A DNA stretch of 64,000 bases from Gautieria morchelliformis (lineage: Eukaryota; Basidiomycota; Agaricomycetes; Gomphales; Gomphaceae): assembly GCA_015179125.1 (NCBI GenBank), contig WHVA01000223.1, positions 62,001-126,000 of the forward strand. Reading direction: 5' to 3'. Positions 31,875-43,769 of the stretch are shown here, piece by piece. The position numbers and the translations under genes are program-made. Numbering within the stretch: the first letter of the stretch is position 1; every line of letters begins with the position of its first letter. The notes beneath the pieces are model-generated. The model was not told the DNA's origin and did not search any database. It saw only the letters and a program-made list of their open reading frames with translations.

Positions 31875-34800
31875 CTACTTCTTGCTCAGAGCCTGCAGCT
31901 GGACAAACTCGTAGTATCCACCCCGCAAGGCAAGAAGTTGGTCGTGTGTGCCAGCCTCGCTGACTCCACCATCCTTGATGAAGTATCTGTGAATGTGTCA
32001 ACATGCATGTTATAACAGAGTAGAATGACACTCACATGCAGTCAGCATTTTGTATAGTAGACAACCGATGCGCAATGGCGATCGTTGTGCGCCCCTTGGC
32101 TGCCTGATCTAATGCGGCCTGCACAATCTTCTCCGAATTCGAGTCCAGCGCCGAGGTTGCTTCGTCCAGTAACAGTACTTTCGGGTTCCGGAGCAGCGCG
32201 CGAGCAATTGCTATCCGTTGCTTCTGTCCACCAGAAAGTTGGGAGCCTTTGCCGCCGACTTCAGTATCGAAGCCACTGTATCACACTGTCAGTGCCCCAC
32301 GAATCGACAAGAAAAGGAAGTTCACACACTTCGGGAGTGACTGAATGAACTCCAAGATGTTGGCGTCCCGACACGCGGCTTCGATTTCCTTCTGTGAGAC
32401 TTCGTCCACAGGCTTGATCGCGCCAAGGAGAATGTTGAAGCGTACTGTCCCGGCATAGAGCGTCTAGAGCACAATGAGCGCCAAGGATTGAAGCACATAT
32501 ATGATACTCACAGGTTCTTGAGACACCAGTGATATTTGCTTCCGGTATTCTTGGATGTTCAGGTCCGTTATTAGTTCACCGTCAAGCTATGTATGACAAT
32601 TAGTACAGCACAAATCTGACTGATGAGTAGGAACATACGTATATGCGACCGGCCAATGGATCATAAAAGCGCTCAACGAGTTGAATGCTGCAGAGCCCAG
32701 TCAGCCCAGGCAAGGCAAAAAGAGTAGAAAACCACCTACACTGTGCTCTTCCCACAACCTGACGCTCCCACAAGCGCAATGTACGTGCCAGGCTTCACCT
32801 CAAGATTCATACCGCGCAGCACCCTGATACCCGGACGTGTAGGATACCTGAAGTGAACATCTTCGAGACGGATGTGACCCTGGGCATTCTCAGGTGTCTT
32901 GCCCTCCTCCGACCAGGCGTCGATCTCTGGTGTCGAGTCGAGCAAATGGATAATATCATTGGCTGCCCCCTGAGCGGAGGACATGTCGGGAACAAATGAG
33001 AACACCTATAAGCAATGTGTGCTTCAGTTGCAACTCATGAAACGAGGGCAAAAATCTCGTTCGTACATTTCCTGCTTGGATAGATCCGAAAACTGTGCTC
33101 TATGAAGCGCAGAGTCGTCAGTAAGCCAAACAACACACATAATTCCGAAACGCACCATGAGACAGATAAAGAACTGCTTCGTCGAAAGCTCTAGGTTCGC
33201 CACTTGTCGCGACCCAAACCAGAAAATGAGCGAAATCACAAAGAACGTCATAGCCTGCGAGATCGAGTACAGCAAATTGGAGAAAACCGCAGTCCGGTTG
33301 GACTGCAACAGCGGTGCCAAAAGACTCTCGGAGTAGAGCTCCCAACAGTCGTCCTCACGGGTAAGGGATGCAACAGTGCGAATGGCAGCGGCGGCTTCAC
33401 ATGCGATCTGCGCCGAGGATTCATGCGACTTTTTGTTTGTTTGGTCTTTGAGGACAACAATGCGCTATGCGAGGAGTGTGAGTGGTGGGTGGGGGAGAGA
33501 TGGTGTGGAGAAACTCACCAGACGGATATATCCTGCCGAAACAACGAAGGGCATGCAAGCTGCAAACAACAAGAGGTCAGAGCATGATCAGGCAGGAAGG
33601 AAAATGGACATTATTACCAATTCCAATAAGAGCTACCTTCCAGCCATATGCCAGACCGATAATAGACCCTCCGATAATACACGTGATGCTCTGGACGATA
33701 CTTAGGTAGCAAGGACAGAATCAGCAACAGCAGCGCGGAGATAACCAACAAAGTGACCCACGCTCCCAAAGTGATACCAGCGAGGCCGTTGACCTTCTGC
33801 GGATTATCACTCAAGCTTGAAGTCAAGCTACCCGTCTGTTGCGAATCCCGTGAGAAAATAATAAGCAGATCGACACAGCTAGACTCACGCTGTTTTGGTC
33901 CTCGTCAAAGAACGCAACTAAGGTTTAGAGTCAGCACACCAGCTTTAATGTCAAGCAAAGAGCGAAGCCACTGACTATCCTGCCTCAAGATCGCCTGGAA
34001 GCTCAGCGAACGCAGCTTGAAGGTCAACTGTGCAGCAGAGGTCGCAAAGAGATAGTTCTGGAAAGCAATCGAAAGCGCCGATATTATGGAGATGAGGAAG
34101 AACCATAGGGCGTTTCTATCCATTTGTACACGCAGGTCATGCCCCGAAAGCTGGAACGTCTGAATCGCACCACCTAAATGAGAGCAATCCAGTTCAGGGC
34201 CAAACATAAACAAGGGAGACAGACAACTCATGCTCACCATACACGATCCCAAATGCAGGATACACCATCCCCGTCATAATCGCAAAGCACGTGCCAATAC
34301 TATACCAGTTCCAGGTTTCACGATTAATCCGGCCCATCCTCATGAACAAATACGGCAGTGAATAGATCTTCTCCTTATGTCTCTCCTCGACCTTCCGCTT
34401 CTCCAAAATCTCACTTGCCAGCGACCGACTCCCCGTCTCCCTCCGGCCAAGAGGCACCTCCTCCTGTGCCTCCTTCTCTATCGCGTCCTGTTCCTCGTTT
34501 GCATCACTCCCTTCCAATGTATCATCATCCCTACCAGCCTCGCGTTCATTCCCCTCTCTCAGCTTCTGAGCTTGTACAAGTCGTGCATACGCCCCATCCG
34601 ATTGGAGTAGCTGGCTATGTGTTCCCCGCTCCACCACAACGCCCTCTCCCATAACGAAAATTTGGTCCGCGTCTTTGATCGTGGAGAGCCGGTGTGCGAT
34701 CGTAATTGTCGTGCGTCCCGCCGCGGCCTTGTCCAGAGCATTTTGCACGACCCCCTCAGACTGCGTGTCGAGTGCGCTGGTGGCTTCGTCGAGTAGGAGG

Positions 34801-37338
34801 ATCCGCGGATCTGACACGATCGCGCGCGCAATCGCAATACGTTCTGCGTTGCGACGAAATCAGCGCTCAGTCACCACACACATGCACATACACGACTCAC
34901 GTTTCTGTCCTCCACTCAACAGGAAGCCCCGCTCCCCCACCATAGTCTGGTATCCATTCGGCAGCTTGGAAACGAATCCATCCGCATTCGATTTCACACA
35001 CGCCTCTTTGATCAGGCGAGACTTTTCCTCCTGCGATGCGTGTTCCCACTTGCTCCCAATGAGCCCGTGCGCAACATTCCCCTCGATCGTGGTGGCGAAG
35101 AGCGTGGGCTCCTGCGAGACGAGGCCGATTTGTCCACGGAGCCATTTGACGTTGAGGTCACGGAGGTCCTGGCCGTCGAGCCTCACGACGCCAGAGAGGG
35201 GATCATAGAACCGCTCGACCAGAGACACAATCGTACTAGACAAATGAACCAGCGTCAGCACTCCATAAATCAACGAACACCCCAACCCCGAAAGCTTACC
35301 TTTTCCCAGATCCACTAGCTCCCACAAGTGCCGCTGTCTTTCCCGCCTCAAAGGTGATGCTCAAGTCCTTTACGATGGGCACGCTGGGTCGACTGGGGTA
35401 GTTGAACTTGACATGGTCAAACTCAATGCGGCCGACAACTTCGGATGGCTTGAGACCGACGTCGGAGGCGCTGTCGATGGGCGGGACACGGTCGATCGTG
35501 ACGAAGAGTTTGGCGGCCGCTCCGCGAGCGTGGGATATGGCTGGGGGAGCGGGGTTTTAGTGGACGAGGGAGAAGACGGAGGGACGGCGCAGGGACGTAC
35601 CCTGCATTTCAGGCGCTAACAACGCGATTGAGAAAGACCCGATAAGGATGGCCAAGAAGACGTTTACGACTTCTCCAGCATTTGCCTCATTCCTTAGTAT
35701 AAGCGTCGCGCCAAAAGAGAACGACAGAGCGTATGATGCGTAGATCACGAAGAAGAAGACGCCAAGCCCACAGCCTATATATATGACAAAGACACCAAGA
35801 GGGGGACGGTCAGCGATGGGCCACCAATGACGAGCAGCGAAAATAAAGGCAGAATATTTGGGAAGAAAAAAATCCAATTCACCATGGAACATTGCCGCCT
35901 TCGCGTCCACGACCAATGCCTTCCTTACATGATCATCGTAAAGCGCCTTAAGCTTATCCTGCGTCCCGAAGGCCTGAGCGGTGCGCACGGTTGAGATGAC
36001 TTCTTCTGCGAGCGTCCCGCCTTCTGCGACGGCAGTTCGGCTTAGTCTGGAGTGAGAGTTAGCGAGGAGAAGGGGTAACATGTGTATATGGTAACGAGGG
36101 TGAAGTCAAAAAAAAACATGGCTGCAGCTGGATGCAGTCTCCCGAACGCAGAAGATTGAAGGCGAAGACGGAAAAATACATCTAGTCTGGAGGATACGTA
36201 CTGCATGTATGAACTAACGAATTTGTTCATGACACCACCGGCGATCCCGATACAAGGTAAGATCGAAGACATGGCTAGTGCGAGGCGCCAGGACTTTGCA
36301 TATGCCACTGAAGAGACGATTCAAGTCAGACATGTCACTGAAGAAAGGAAAGCGCAAGTCAGAGCGCATGTATACAACAAACTCACAGATAAAACCGCAA
36401 AAAAAGGAGCCCATGAAGTAGACGACAACTGGGCAGGAGCGTTAGACATATGGTTTCGTTGAAGATGTGTTTGAGGGGAGAGGACTCACGGGCAACCTTT
36501 TCAGAAGTGCCTTGCTGGACAAGGTCTAACAGGGGGTTAAAAAATAAGGAGGAAATGGCAGAAAAGCGGACTTACGTGTGTCGGTCTGGATACGGGTCGC
36601 GACCTCGCCGGCACCCACATTGTCGAAGAATGCGATGTCTTGCCTCAAGATGGCGCGCAGATATTGTTCGCGAAGGCGTTTCGCCATGATTTCGCCTGAC
36701 GAGGGATAAATGAGTACGGCGACGGGCGAAAACGAGGAAAAGAAAGGGGGCTTGCAACTGACCGGTATAGACCCAAATGTACATGTAGGTATATGTGAGG
36801 ACAAGCATGCCAAGCCCGATATATGTGAGGTAGCTTGCGTCCAGGGCGGCGACGGATTTGAAATGGTTTGCGGCAGCCTTGATGGTGGCAGGATCGGCGG
36901 GGGGGTTGGTTTGGGCAAGTATTTTTCCAAAGTCTGTGAAAGCCTGGGTGAGGTTGCCGAAGAGAAGGGACATGAGGGGCTGTGAGACTGGGTGAGGACC
37001 GACTATATGCGCGCAGGAGTGGGGGGGAGACGCACCTGGGCGGCGCCCGCTGCTGCCGCTGCGCAAAGACCTATGAAATCCAGGAAGAGCTCAAACTTGG
37101 TCGCATAACTGGGCAGGGGGTGAGGGGGATGGAGGAAGATGGAGAAGGACGAAACTCACCGAAAGAGCTCGGTGAAGGAGGAAGCGCCCAATGGTTTCTG
37201 CTGCTCAGGCATGGGGAGGACAACGGACTCGTCAGTGGTCGTAGAATGTTTCTCGTCGTCAGCGTCATGGGGGGCATGCTTGTCTTTCCTCCAGAAGAGG
37301 CGGCTACCGCGGTTGCTGGTGCTATCGTCTTTGGCCAT
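31875..37338 (-). CDS. ABCB-type multidrug/peptide exporter, full transporter
   Basis: Minus-strand gene with about 20 short introns. Start ATG 37338 ([20 protein letters not shown]), stop TAG 31875-31877 after [10 protein letters not shown]. Order: TMD1 (about 36.95-35.6 kb), NBD1 (35.4-34.6), linker rich in charged residues, TMD2 (34.4-33.05), NBD2 (33.0-31.9), the layout of MDR/P-glycoprotein/Ste6-like exporters. NBD1 has GASGSGKS-T (split by an intron at about 35300/35236), [20 protein letters not shown] (split near 34907/34848), [12 protein letters not shown] and AHRLST. NBD2 has [48 protein letters not shown] and AHRLST. All catalytic motifs are intact, so it is probably functional; exported substrate unknown. 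Confidence 0.88.
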
Positions 37339-40139
37339 CCGGAGCGGTGGTCAGCAAAGTGCACAGGGGTGGAGGAGGAAGCAAAGATAAATGGCACGAA
37401 ATGGATCATCTCTGGCGTAAATATAAGTGGACGTGTGACTCCTCGCAATGGAGTTGCCGCGTAACGCAATCGAGTTTAGTCATCACCAACCCTGAGTCAC
37501 GGCGCCGTTCCTGTTGGCTGCCGTCCCGCGAGTGAATTCCGGACGCTGCTTAGCCGCAACTGCTGTCGCACCACATTTCGCCGGTGGACAAGGACGTACA
37601 CCGCCGTCTGGCTCTGTGTATGATTGGGCGCTGCGCCATTCATGGTGCATGTGAAGGAGCGTTCGGCAGGCAGCGTTGTCACCCTAATATGGAATTTCGC
37701 GGATGCTGTTGTGGCGCACTGAGTCATTTGCGGAACAGTGCTGATAAGCAGAGATATTTGCAAATAATGGTGTCACTCGCCGCGAGCCCTTCCTGCTCGA
37801 ATGCCCAGCCATATAAGCTGATTGCACACTTGGCGGCCGCGGGACGTCACCCTCGGCCGTGCCAGCCAGCAGACAGAGTTGACGGCAGACAGATGTGTAT
37901 CTCGTGTCTAGACTACACGGCTTTCTCACCCATCTTCTCCGCACCTCGCCCCGTTTACTAATTCTAATGACGCACAGTGTCTTTGTCTTTCCGTCTTTAA
38001 ATTTAACATGCCAGCCCGCCGATCTGAAGTGGCCAGAAGGCCTGCCGGTATACGTCACCCCACCATACTTCCGGATCTCCTTGCCATCTCCGCAGTTTCA
38101 TACTCCTAACACCAGCACCGGGACTTGCTACCTCCTGGTCTCTACGTTACTTAGCACATATCCGCGATATATTCCCGCTAGCCAAATTTCCCACGGCTCC
38201 CGCGGCTTCGACGTGCTGTGATCGATACATAGCCTGCACAGGGTCCATTGCTAAAATAGTGTATCGCCTTACCGGATATATTCAGCGGTCCCTCGAACGT
38301 TTTTATAAAATCGAGCTCTACCATGCTCTAGATGCACCTCGAATGTAGGGCGCATGGATTAAGTGTGCTCAGAGTCGGGCTCCACATATTCTGGGGAAAA
38401 TGATCAACGCTGACCAAGGTCGACCACTTGTGACCTGATCAGGACGTTCGCAAGGGTTCGCCGCGATTAGATCAAGCTTCCCGATATGGCAGACGTAGAT
38501 GCCTGTAAACACCGGCAAATAACCTCGGAGGCGCGTTGGAGGAGCGGGCTACATGATGGATGGTTTGCAAGAGGAGTAGGCGCACCAAGCTGGAAGATGC
38601 TCAGAGATGAATCACCCATTAACCGCCTTCATAATATACGCTTTTGAACGTTGGCGTCTCTCTTTCGCGGAAATGAGCTCTCCCTAGGTATAATCCGACC
38701 AACCCGGTACGCATCCTCTCACATCACCGTGAGCTCAAAACATGAAAGACGGCCGAGGTACATGTATAACTCACCTGGTTTGGGCGGAACCACTCGGACC
38801 ACCGAGCCTAAGGGTATGTCTACCATCCTATGATATAAAATGCACACGAGTTTGACCTCTGGAGAGGATGGGAACGGACTCGAGAGATAGTATGTAGAAG
38901 AAGTCAATATCTACCATCCCAAAGCGCACACGGGAGGGGTGGAGCGGTGGAGACGGACTCGTGTATAGAAGACAATATCCGCGACGTCCACAATATCACC
39001 CTAGATGGTAAAGGTCATGTATCCCGCATACCAAAAGCACTGAGGACTGCGCATGTCATTGGAGGTCTTCAGAAGCTCAATAAATCCCTTGAATCCGTGA
39101 GTCTCTGCTTGCCAAATCGGGACGAAACCACCCACTTATCAATGGAAGTGACCAGTACTTGTTTGGTGGATGGTTAGCTTTTTCTGCCTGTAGGAACGAA
39201 AGCGTGTTCGGTGATTACCATGCGATGTCCCGGGTGCTTGCTGCGGTCAATGCATGTCGAGCATGTCGTATTCGCCATGTCTTGTGTCAGACCAGGATTG
39301 ATTGATTATTCTTGAAAAAAAATGATGATCCACTGGTCGTCGAAGAACGGTAATGTTTGCATACCTTGACGTGATACCTTTGAGACTGTGCTGTAGCACA
39401 CTAGGCATACATGCTCGCGATGAACTCAGAACTCGTACGATTTCCTTTGCAGGCATGGCTTGACCATTGCTTTCATGGTTCACGTCTTTAGTAGCAGTAC
39501 TTCTCTTCGAAGCAAGCCATGCACCGCAGCGTAATGCTGCGGCAGAAACTTGAATTCGGCCTGGCAGACGGATGATACAGTTATGGTCGCTGGAGAGTCG
39601 GAGGTAAGTAATTCAGTCAGACCTAGTTTGACAATGCCTTGAGTAGGGACTAGGATCGAATATCGAGCTCTGCAACTGGTAGATCGTGGGAAAATTGGGG
39701 GTCCCAGGCACGCACGGAGACAGGCACCAGGCACCGAGGCGGTAATTCAGGTAGAGACCCGGCGAATTCCGCATCCCTGCGGCTTCCCCGCAGCGCTGCG
39801 CCAGGAGACACGTGACCTGACGCTCCGGTTGACCCTCTCACTTCGCGTTCGTTCTCCTTGTCTCCCTTACTGTAAACTCACGTACGCTCCCTCTCAACCG
39901 CGCTCCCGCCGAAAACTTCACCACTCGCACAAGCCCGAGTCCCACCAGGCGCGACGTCAGCGTGCACGTCATGGACGGTCACGCGTGTCTTAGTACCACT
40001 CCTGCCTACTTAACGCTGCTCGCTTGCGGCGCTTTCTCTTTGCACAGGTAGTTCCACGCTTTGGCTCGCTAGCCGCGCTCACGCTAACCATTGCGCAGTA
40101 TCCTGCGTCGCATCTTTATTTCTCCTCACGCAGTGACAT
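37339..40139. other. long gene-poor stretch
   Basis: 2.8 kb without a supported gene. Contains the ABC promoter side, a near-repeat pair (CTACCATCC...GGACTCGNG at 38818-38882 and 38912-38961) and ORFs under 125 codons with no recognised domain. From about 39900 the sequence is probably the 5' region of the retroelement at 40140. Confidence 0.4.
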
Positions 40140-41037
40140 ATGTCGTCTCATCTATGGCCAGCAATGCACAATCCGGCCTCCGATTCAGACTTGGTCCATT
40201 CGAGCTCGCCTAAAGGCGTTGAACGAAGACATCCGGAACCCGAAAGAGGAGATTCGGAAGCGAGAAGCCTTAAGAAGCCAGACAAATCCAAGTTCGCATG
40301 GCACCGTCAGCCCGAGTCGATGCCGCCCGTCGACCCAGCCATCGCCAAAACGCTGGCCCTCAAAGCCAATCACCTCGTCGATCTCAATGCAGCGAAAAGC
40401 GATCTCCTCTGTCGATTTGACTGCCCAAACCTCCCGGAGGTGCTCTGGTTGGATGTCCTTGCGGACAGATTCATCGACCTGGACAAGGTCTTCGCGGGGT
40501 ATGTACTACTCGCTCGAATCCGACCACCGACTTACTAAATCTGTCGGCGATGTTGGCAACACATTGTCCTCCGGAAGTGGAGCTAGCAAACCAAGCAGGG
40601 CAGTCGAAACCCACGGGGAATGGTTCGTCGCTTTTGATGTCGCCAAGCGAGCCGTCCTTTACGTCTATCCCCATCTAGCCGAAGAATTCTCTCAATACGA
40701 GGAATTCATCACGCGGCAATTCGCAGCCATGCAGCATCCCGGCGACCACCACAAAGTTCTCGACCTGGACAAGGCCATCCGCATGCGAGTCGCGCGAGAC
40801 AACAAGCTATCGCACGCGTCCTTTGACAAGTTCGCCGACCTTTCCATGCGGCACTTGGTCTTTCCGCGAGAGCCCACCGCGCGAGACAACAGACGGATTC
40901 CCCCCTCGTTCGGAGGACAGCAGCCTATCTGTCGTCACTTCAACAGGGGGCGTTGCACAAGCAACGCCTGCAAGTATCGGCACATCTGTCTGTCGTGCTC
41001 AGGAAGGCACGCCGTGAGGGACTGTGGCGGGCCCTAA
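40140..41037 (+). pseudogene. retroelement Gag-like protein with C3H1 and CCHC fingers
   Basis: Frame one (40140-about 40500) reads through PPVDPAIAKTLALKANHLVD, LPEVLWLDVLADRFIDLDKVFAG. A roughly 4-nt insertion at about 40500 (GGG-TATG-TACTAC) shifts the frame, which continues YYSLESDHRLTKSVGDVG, HGEWFVAFDVAKRAVLYVYP and DLDKAIRMRVARDN. It ends with CRHFNRGRCTSNACKYRHIC plus a CX2C..H..C knuckle. The architecture resembles the first ORF of basidiomycete retroelements often annotated as C3H1 proteins and tentatively DIRS/tyrosine-recombinase-like. Reverse transcriptase is absent downstream. Confidence 0.55.
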
Positions 41038-41432
41038 AAAGGCGAATCTTCAAAGTGAAAGTAGCGTCCCAAGTGGGCACGTGGATTCCTTTCATCCGAT
41101 GTCTCCACCGCGACCCCTTTCCTCGACCGGAAAGCTCACCTGCCGACGGGGCGGAGCCGTCTGCTCCTCAGTCAATTTGTCTTGCTTGCGGTGCCTCGCT
41201 AGGAACCTGCGTCCCTTACTCCGTCGCAAACTCTCAGAACCACTCCTCGGGTTCAACGGAATTCATAGTCTAATGACCAGTGTCTCTGAATCGAGAGCAT
41301 CCCGCAGGAAGAAATGTGAACTGGACAAGATGTCATGCATGAGTGCTTGAGTGGTTGTTCACTCCTAATACATGACAGATGTACACCGTAAAGTAAGTAC
41401 TATAAAGGAGCGAGATACTGTCACCGAACAGG
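41038..41432. other. retroelement downstream relic
   Basis: The sequence up to about 41270 may be the decayed start of the following ORF of the Gag-like element (LRPLLRRKLSEPLLGFNGIH). Then it changes to unrelated AT-rich sequence leading into another Gag. Confidence 0.3.
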
Positions 41433-41975
41433 ATGTGGATCAAATTTAGAAAGGAATGGATAATTAATGAAATAGGAGACTTGGAAGAGGAAGCTGAGAG
41501 GGTGGCTACAGGGCCAAAGGGAGGAAAAATCATGCCCGCAACGCCCTCGGATTTCGACGGAGACCGAGATTGGGGCCGAGCCCTCCTGAACACCCTAGCA
41601 CTTTACTTCATAGTCAGTGGGGATGTGTTCCCTTCAGACCACGCCCAAATCCACTGGGCCCTGTCATTTTTCAAGTCTGGCAGAGCTGCGTGCTTTGCAA
41701 ACCAAGTCCTGCATGCTGAGGCAAAAACACAAGCCCTGCACTTCCAGACTTGGGTGGATTTCGAGAAGGAGTTCATAGACCAGTTCTGCCCAAGGAACGA
41801 ACAGCTCACTGCCCTCACCAGGCTTGAAGGGACTGGCTGGTACCAAGCCAAAGGCCAGATTAATGAATACATTGACCGGTTCCAGGAGCTGATCGACCTA
41901 GTGGAGTACAACAATGACAAAGATGAAGGTCATCAATGGTTAGACCTGAGCCTGCACAACAAGGTCACTATAAGA
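41433..41975 (+). pseudogene. Ty3/gypsy Gag fragment
   Basis: Open frame with the retrotransposon-Gag pattern: RDWGRALLNTLALYFIVSG, IHWALSFFKSGRAACFANQV, FQTWVDFEKEFIDQFCPRNE, ALTRLEGTGWYQAKGQINEY and IDRFQELIDLVEY. At about 41975 the frame runs into antisense Helitron sequence (homologous to 56883 onward), so the last residues are not Gag. No protease, RT or LTR attached. Confidence 0.7.
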
Positions 41976-42121
41976 GAGTTCTGCAGGTTTTCCTGCATGT
42001 CCCATGTCCCCCCTTGAAATGTGGCAGGCAGAATGGATCTTGTGCCCAAGTTGTTTGCATCTGAGGTCATTGTCATTGCGATTAAACACATCCACCATCG
42101 GGTTATACACCTCAGCACGGA

Positions 42122-43600
42122 TGTTTTGGAACCCGTTGAACTAAACGTAAAACTGTGGTGTTAAACACAATTCTAAAGTTCAATCAGAGATTTGACTTTA
42201 CAAGCACACGCAAGCTTCGAAACTATTTTAACGGAGAACCCAATTAAGAAATTATACTCCGGTGAACAATCAGAATCAGTATTGGTACAGGAAGTGTAGC
42301 AATAGAGATTTAACTGAACACGTGTAGTTCTTAGATTGTGCAATACTTTGTGAGGTCAAAGAATGTTTATAGGCGTCCAAGGGTCCAGATACTTTAAGGG
42401 GGAAAGCTACCTAGAGTCTTAGGACCACGAGTCAAGTGAATTAAAGACAACAATAATCCCCAAGACGTGAAAAGATAGTTCTGCGCTTGAACTCTTCCTC
42501 AGTTCAAGTATGTCACTATTCTTGTGGCTTTTCTGGTTTTCCAACTCAACAAACGTAGGATATTAACTCACTTACCCTGAGTTAGGTTAATATCTGTAGT
42601 GCGTTGATTGATCAAGAAAGATCAATTACTCAAAAGGCTATTAACCCACTTAACTCAGAGTTAAGTTAATAATCTATTGTGTGAATTGAATAACTAATAA
42701 CCAAGTCTATTAGATCACTGCTCAGAGTGGCGTCTAATGGTACAGGATTACTAATCAGTTACTCTTAGTAATGTTGCTGTTCGCAGCGCGATTAGTCAGA
42801 GCCTGCTGCAATTAAAATAGAGCACTCTTGTACTTCTCAGAGCCAATCAGAGTTGCTGCAATCTTAGACTGTAGCCAAGTCAGTGAGCCAGTACTTCGGT
42901 ACAAGGCTGTGTTGAAGTCACACTTCAGTTCTCAAGGTATGAGTGGTTTGGGTGAAAGATGATTGATTTCTTCACTGCTAAAACTGCAGGCTATTTATAC
43001 TGCATCTATCTAGCTTATGTAACTACTGCTAGGAACCTTGTAGAGGCTTCTACTACTGTGAAGAACCTTGTGGAAGCTTAGAGAAGCTTCAGGAAAGGTT
43101 TGGAAACTATTAGAAGGCTGTGGAAGGTTCTATTGCTATATTGGGTTAAAGTCACAGCTCTGTGACAGTAAAGCTAAGAGTATGTAAGAAACTCCCACGC
43201 TCATGTGATTATCATGTGACGAAGGAAAGTCATGTGACTTCAAGCTGGATTGAGGTCATGTGACTGTGTCATGTGATTGTCAGGTGACCGTAGATAATCA
43301 AGTGACTTTGAGGTCAGGTGATTGTCATGTGACTGCAGATAATCAGGTGACTTTGAGGTCAGGTGATTGTCAGGTGACTGTGGATGATCAGGTGACTTTG
43401 AGCTGTTTTGAGGTCATGTGATAGTCATGTGACCGTGGGGAATTCTTAGCTAAACTATCAAGAGATTGTTGTACCTTGTGGACCCAATGTGAGTGTAGCA
43501 TAGAAATATTAATACAACCTTTCTTGAGGACATTTGAAACTAATTAACTACCTAGTAAATGTTCATAAATAGGTAGCTACTTTGTGGATGATCCCTAACA
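42122..43600 (-). mobile_element. solo LTR, family A, copy 2 (1479 bp)
   Basis: Reverse-complement homologue of 9489-11157. On plus it begins TGTTTTGGAACC and ends GATCCCTAACA, flanked by a perfect 5-bp target duplication ACGGA (42117-42121 and 43601-43605). Removing it rejoins the Helitron sequence (CAGCAC-GGAGAGTGTGTTG, as at 57020-57035), which proves insertion into the Helitron. TATA box at 42992-42999 (minus). Confidence 0.93.
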
Positions 43601-43769
43601 ACGGAGAGTGTGTTGATTTGTCCTGATCCACCTCAGCCTGCTTTGCTCTGCAGCCCAAGAGTCTACAATGTACTGCTGGAATAATTTGCCAGCACACAGG
43701 AGTGTTGTAGGTTCTTCTGTTCTCTGGAAGAGACAATAGGAATGGTACTGAATTTGGGTGACACACCCT

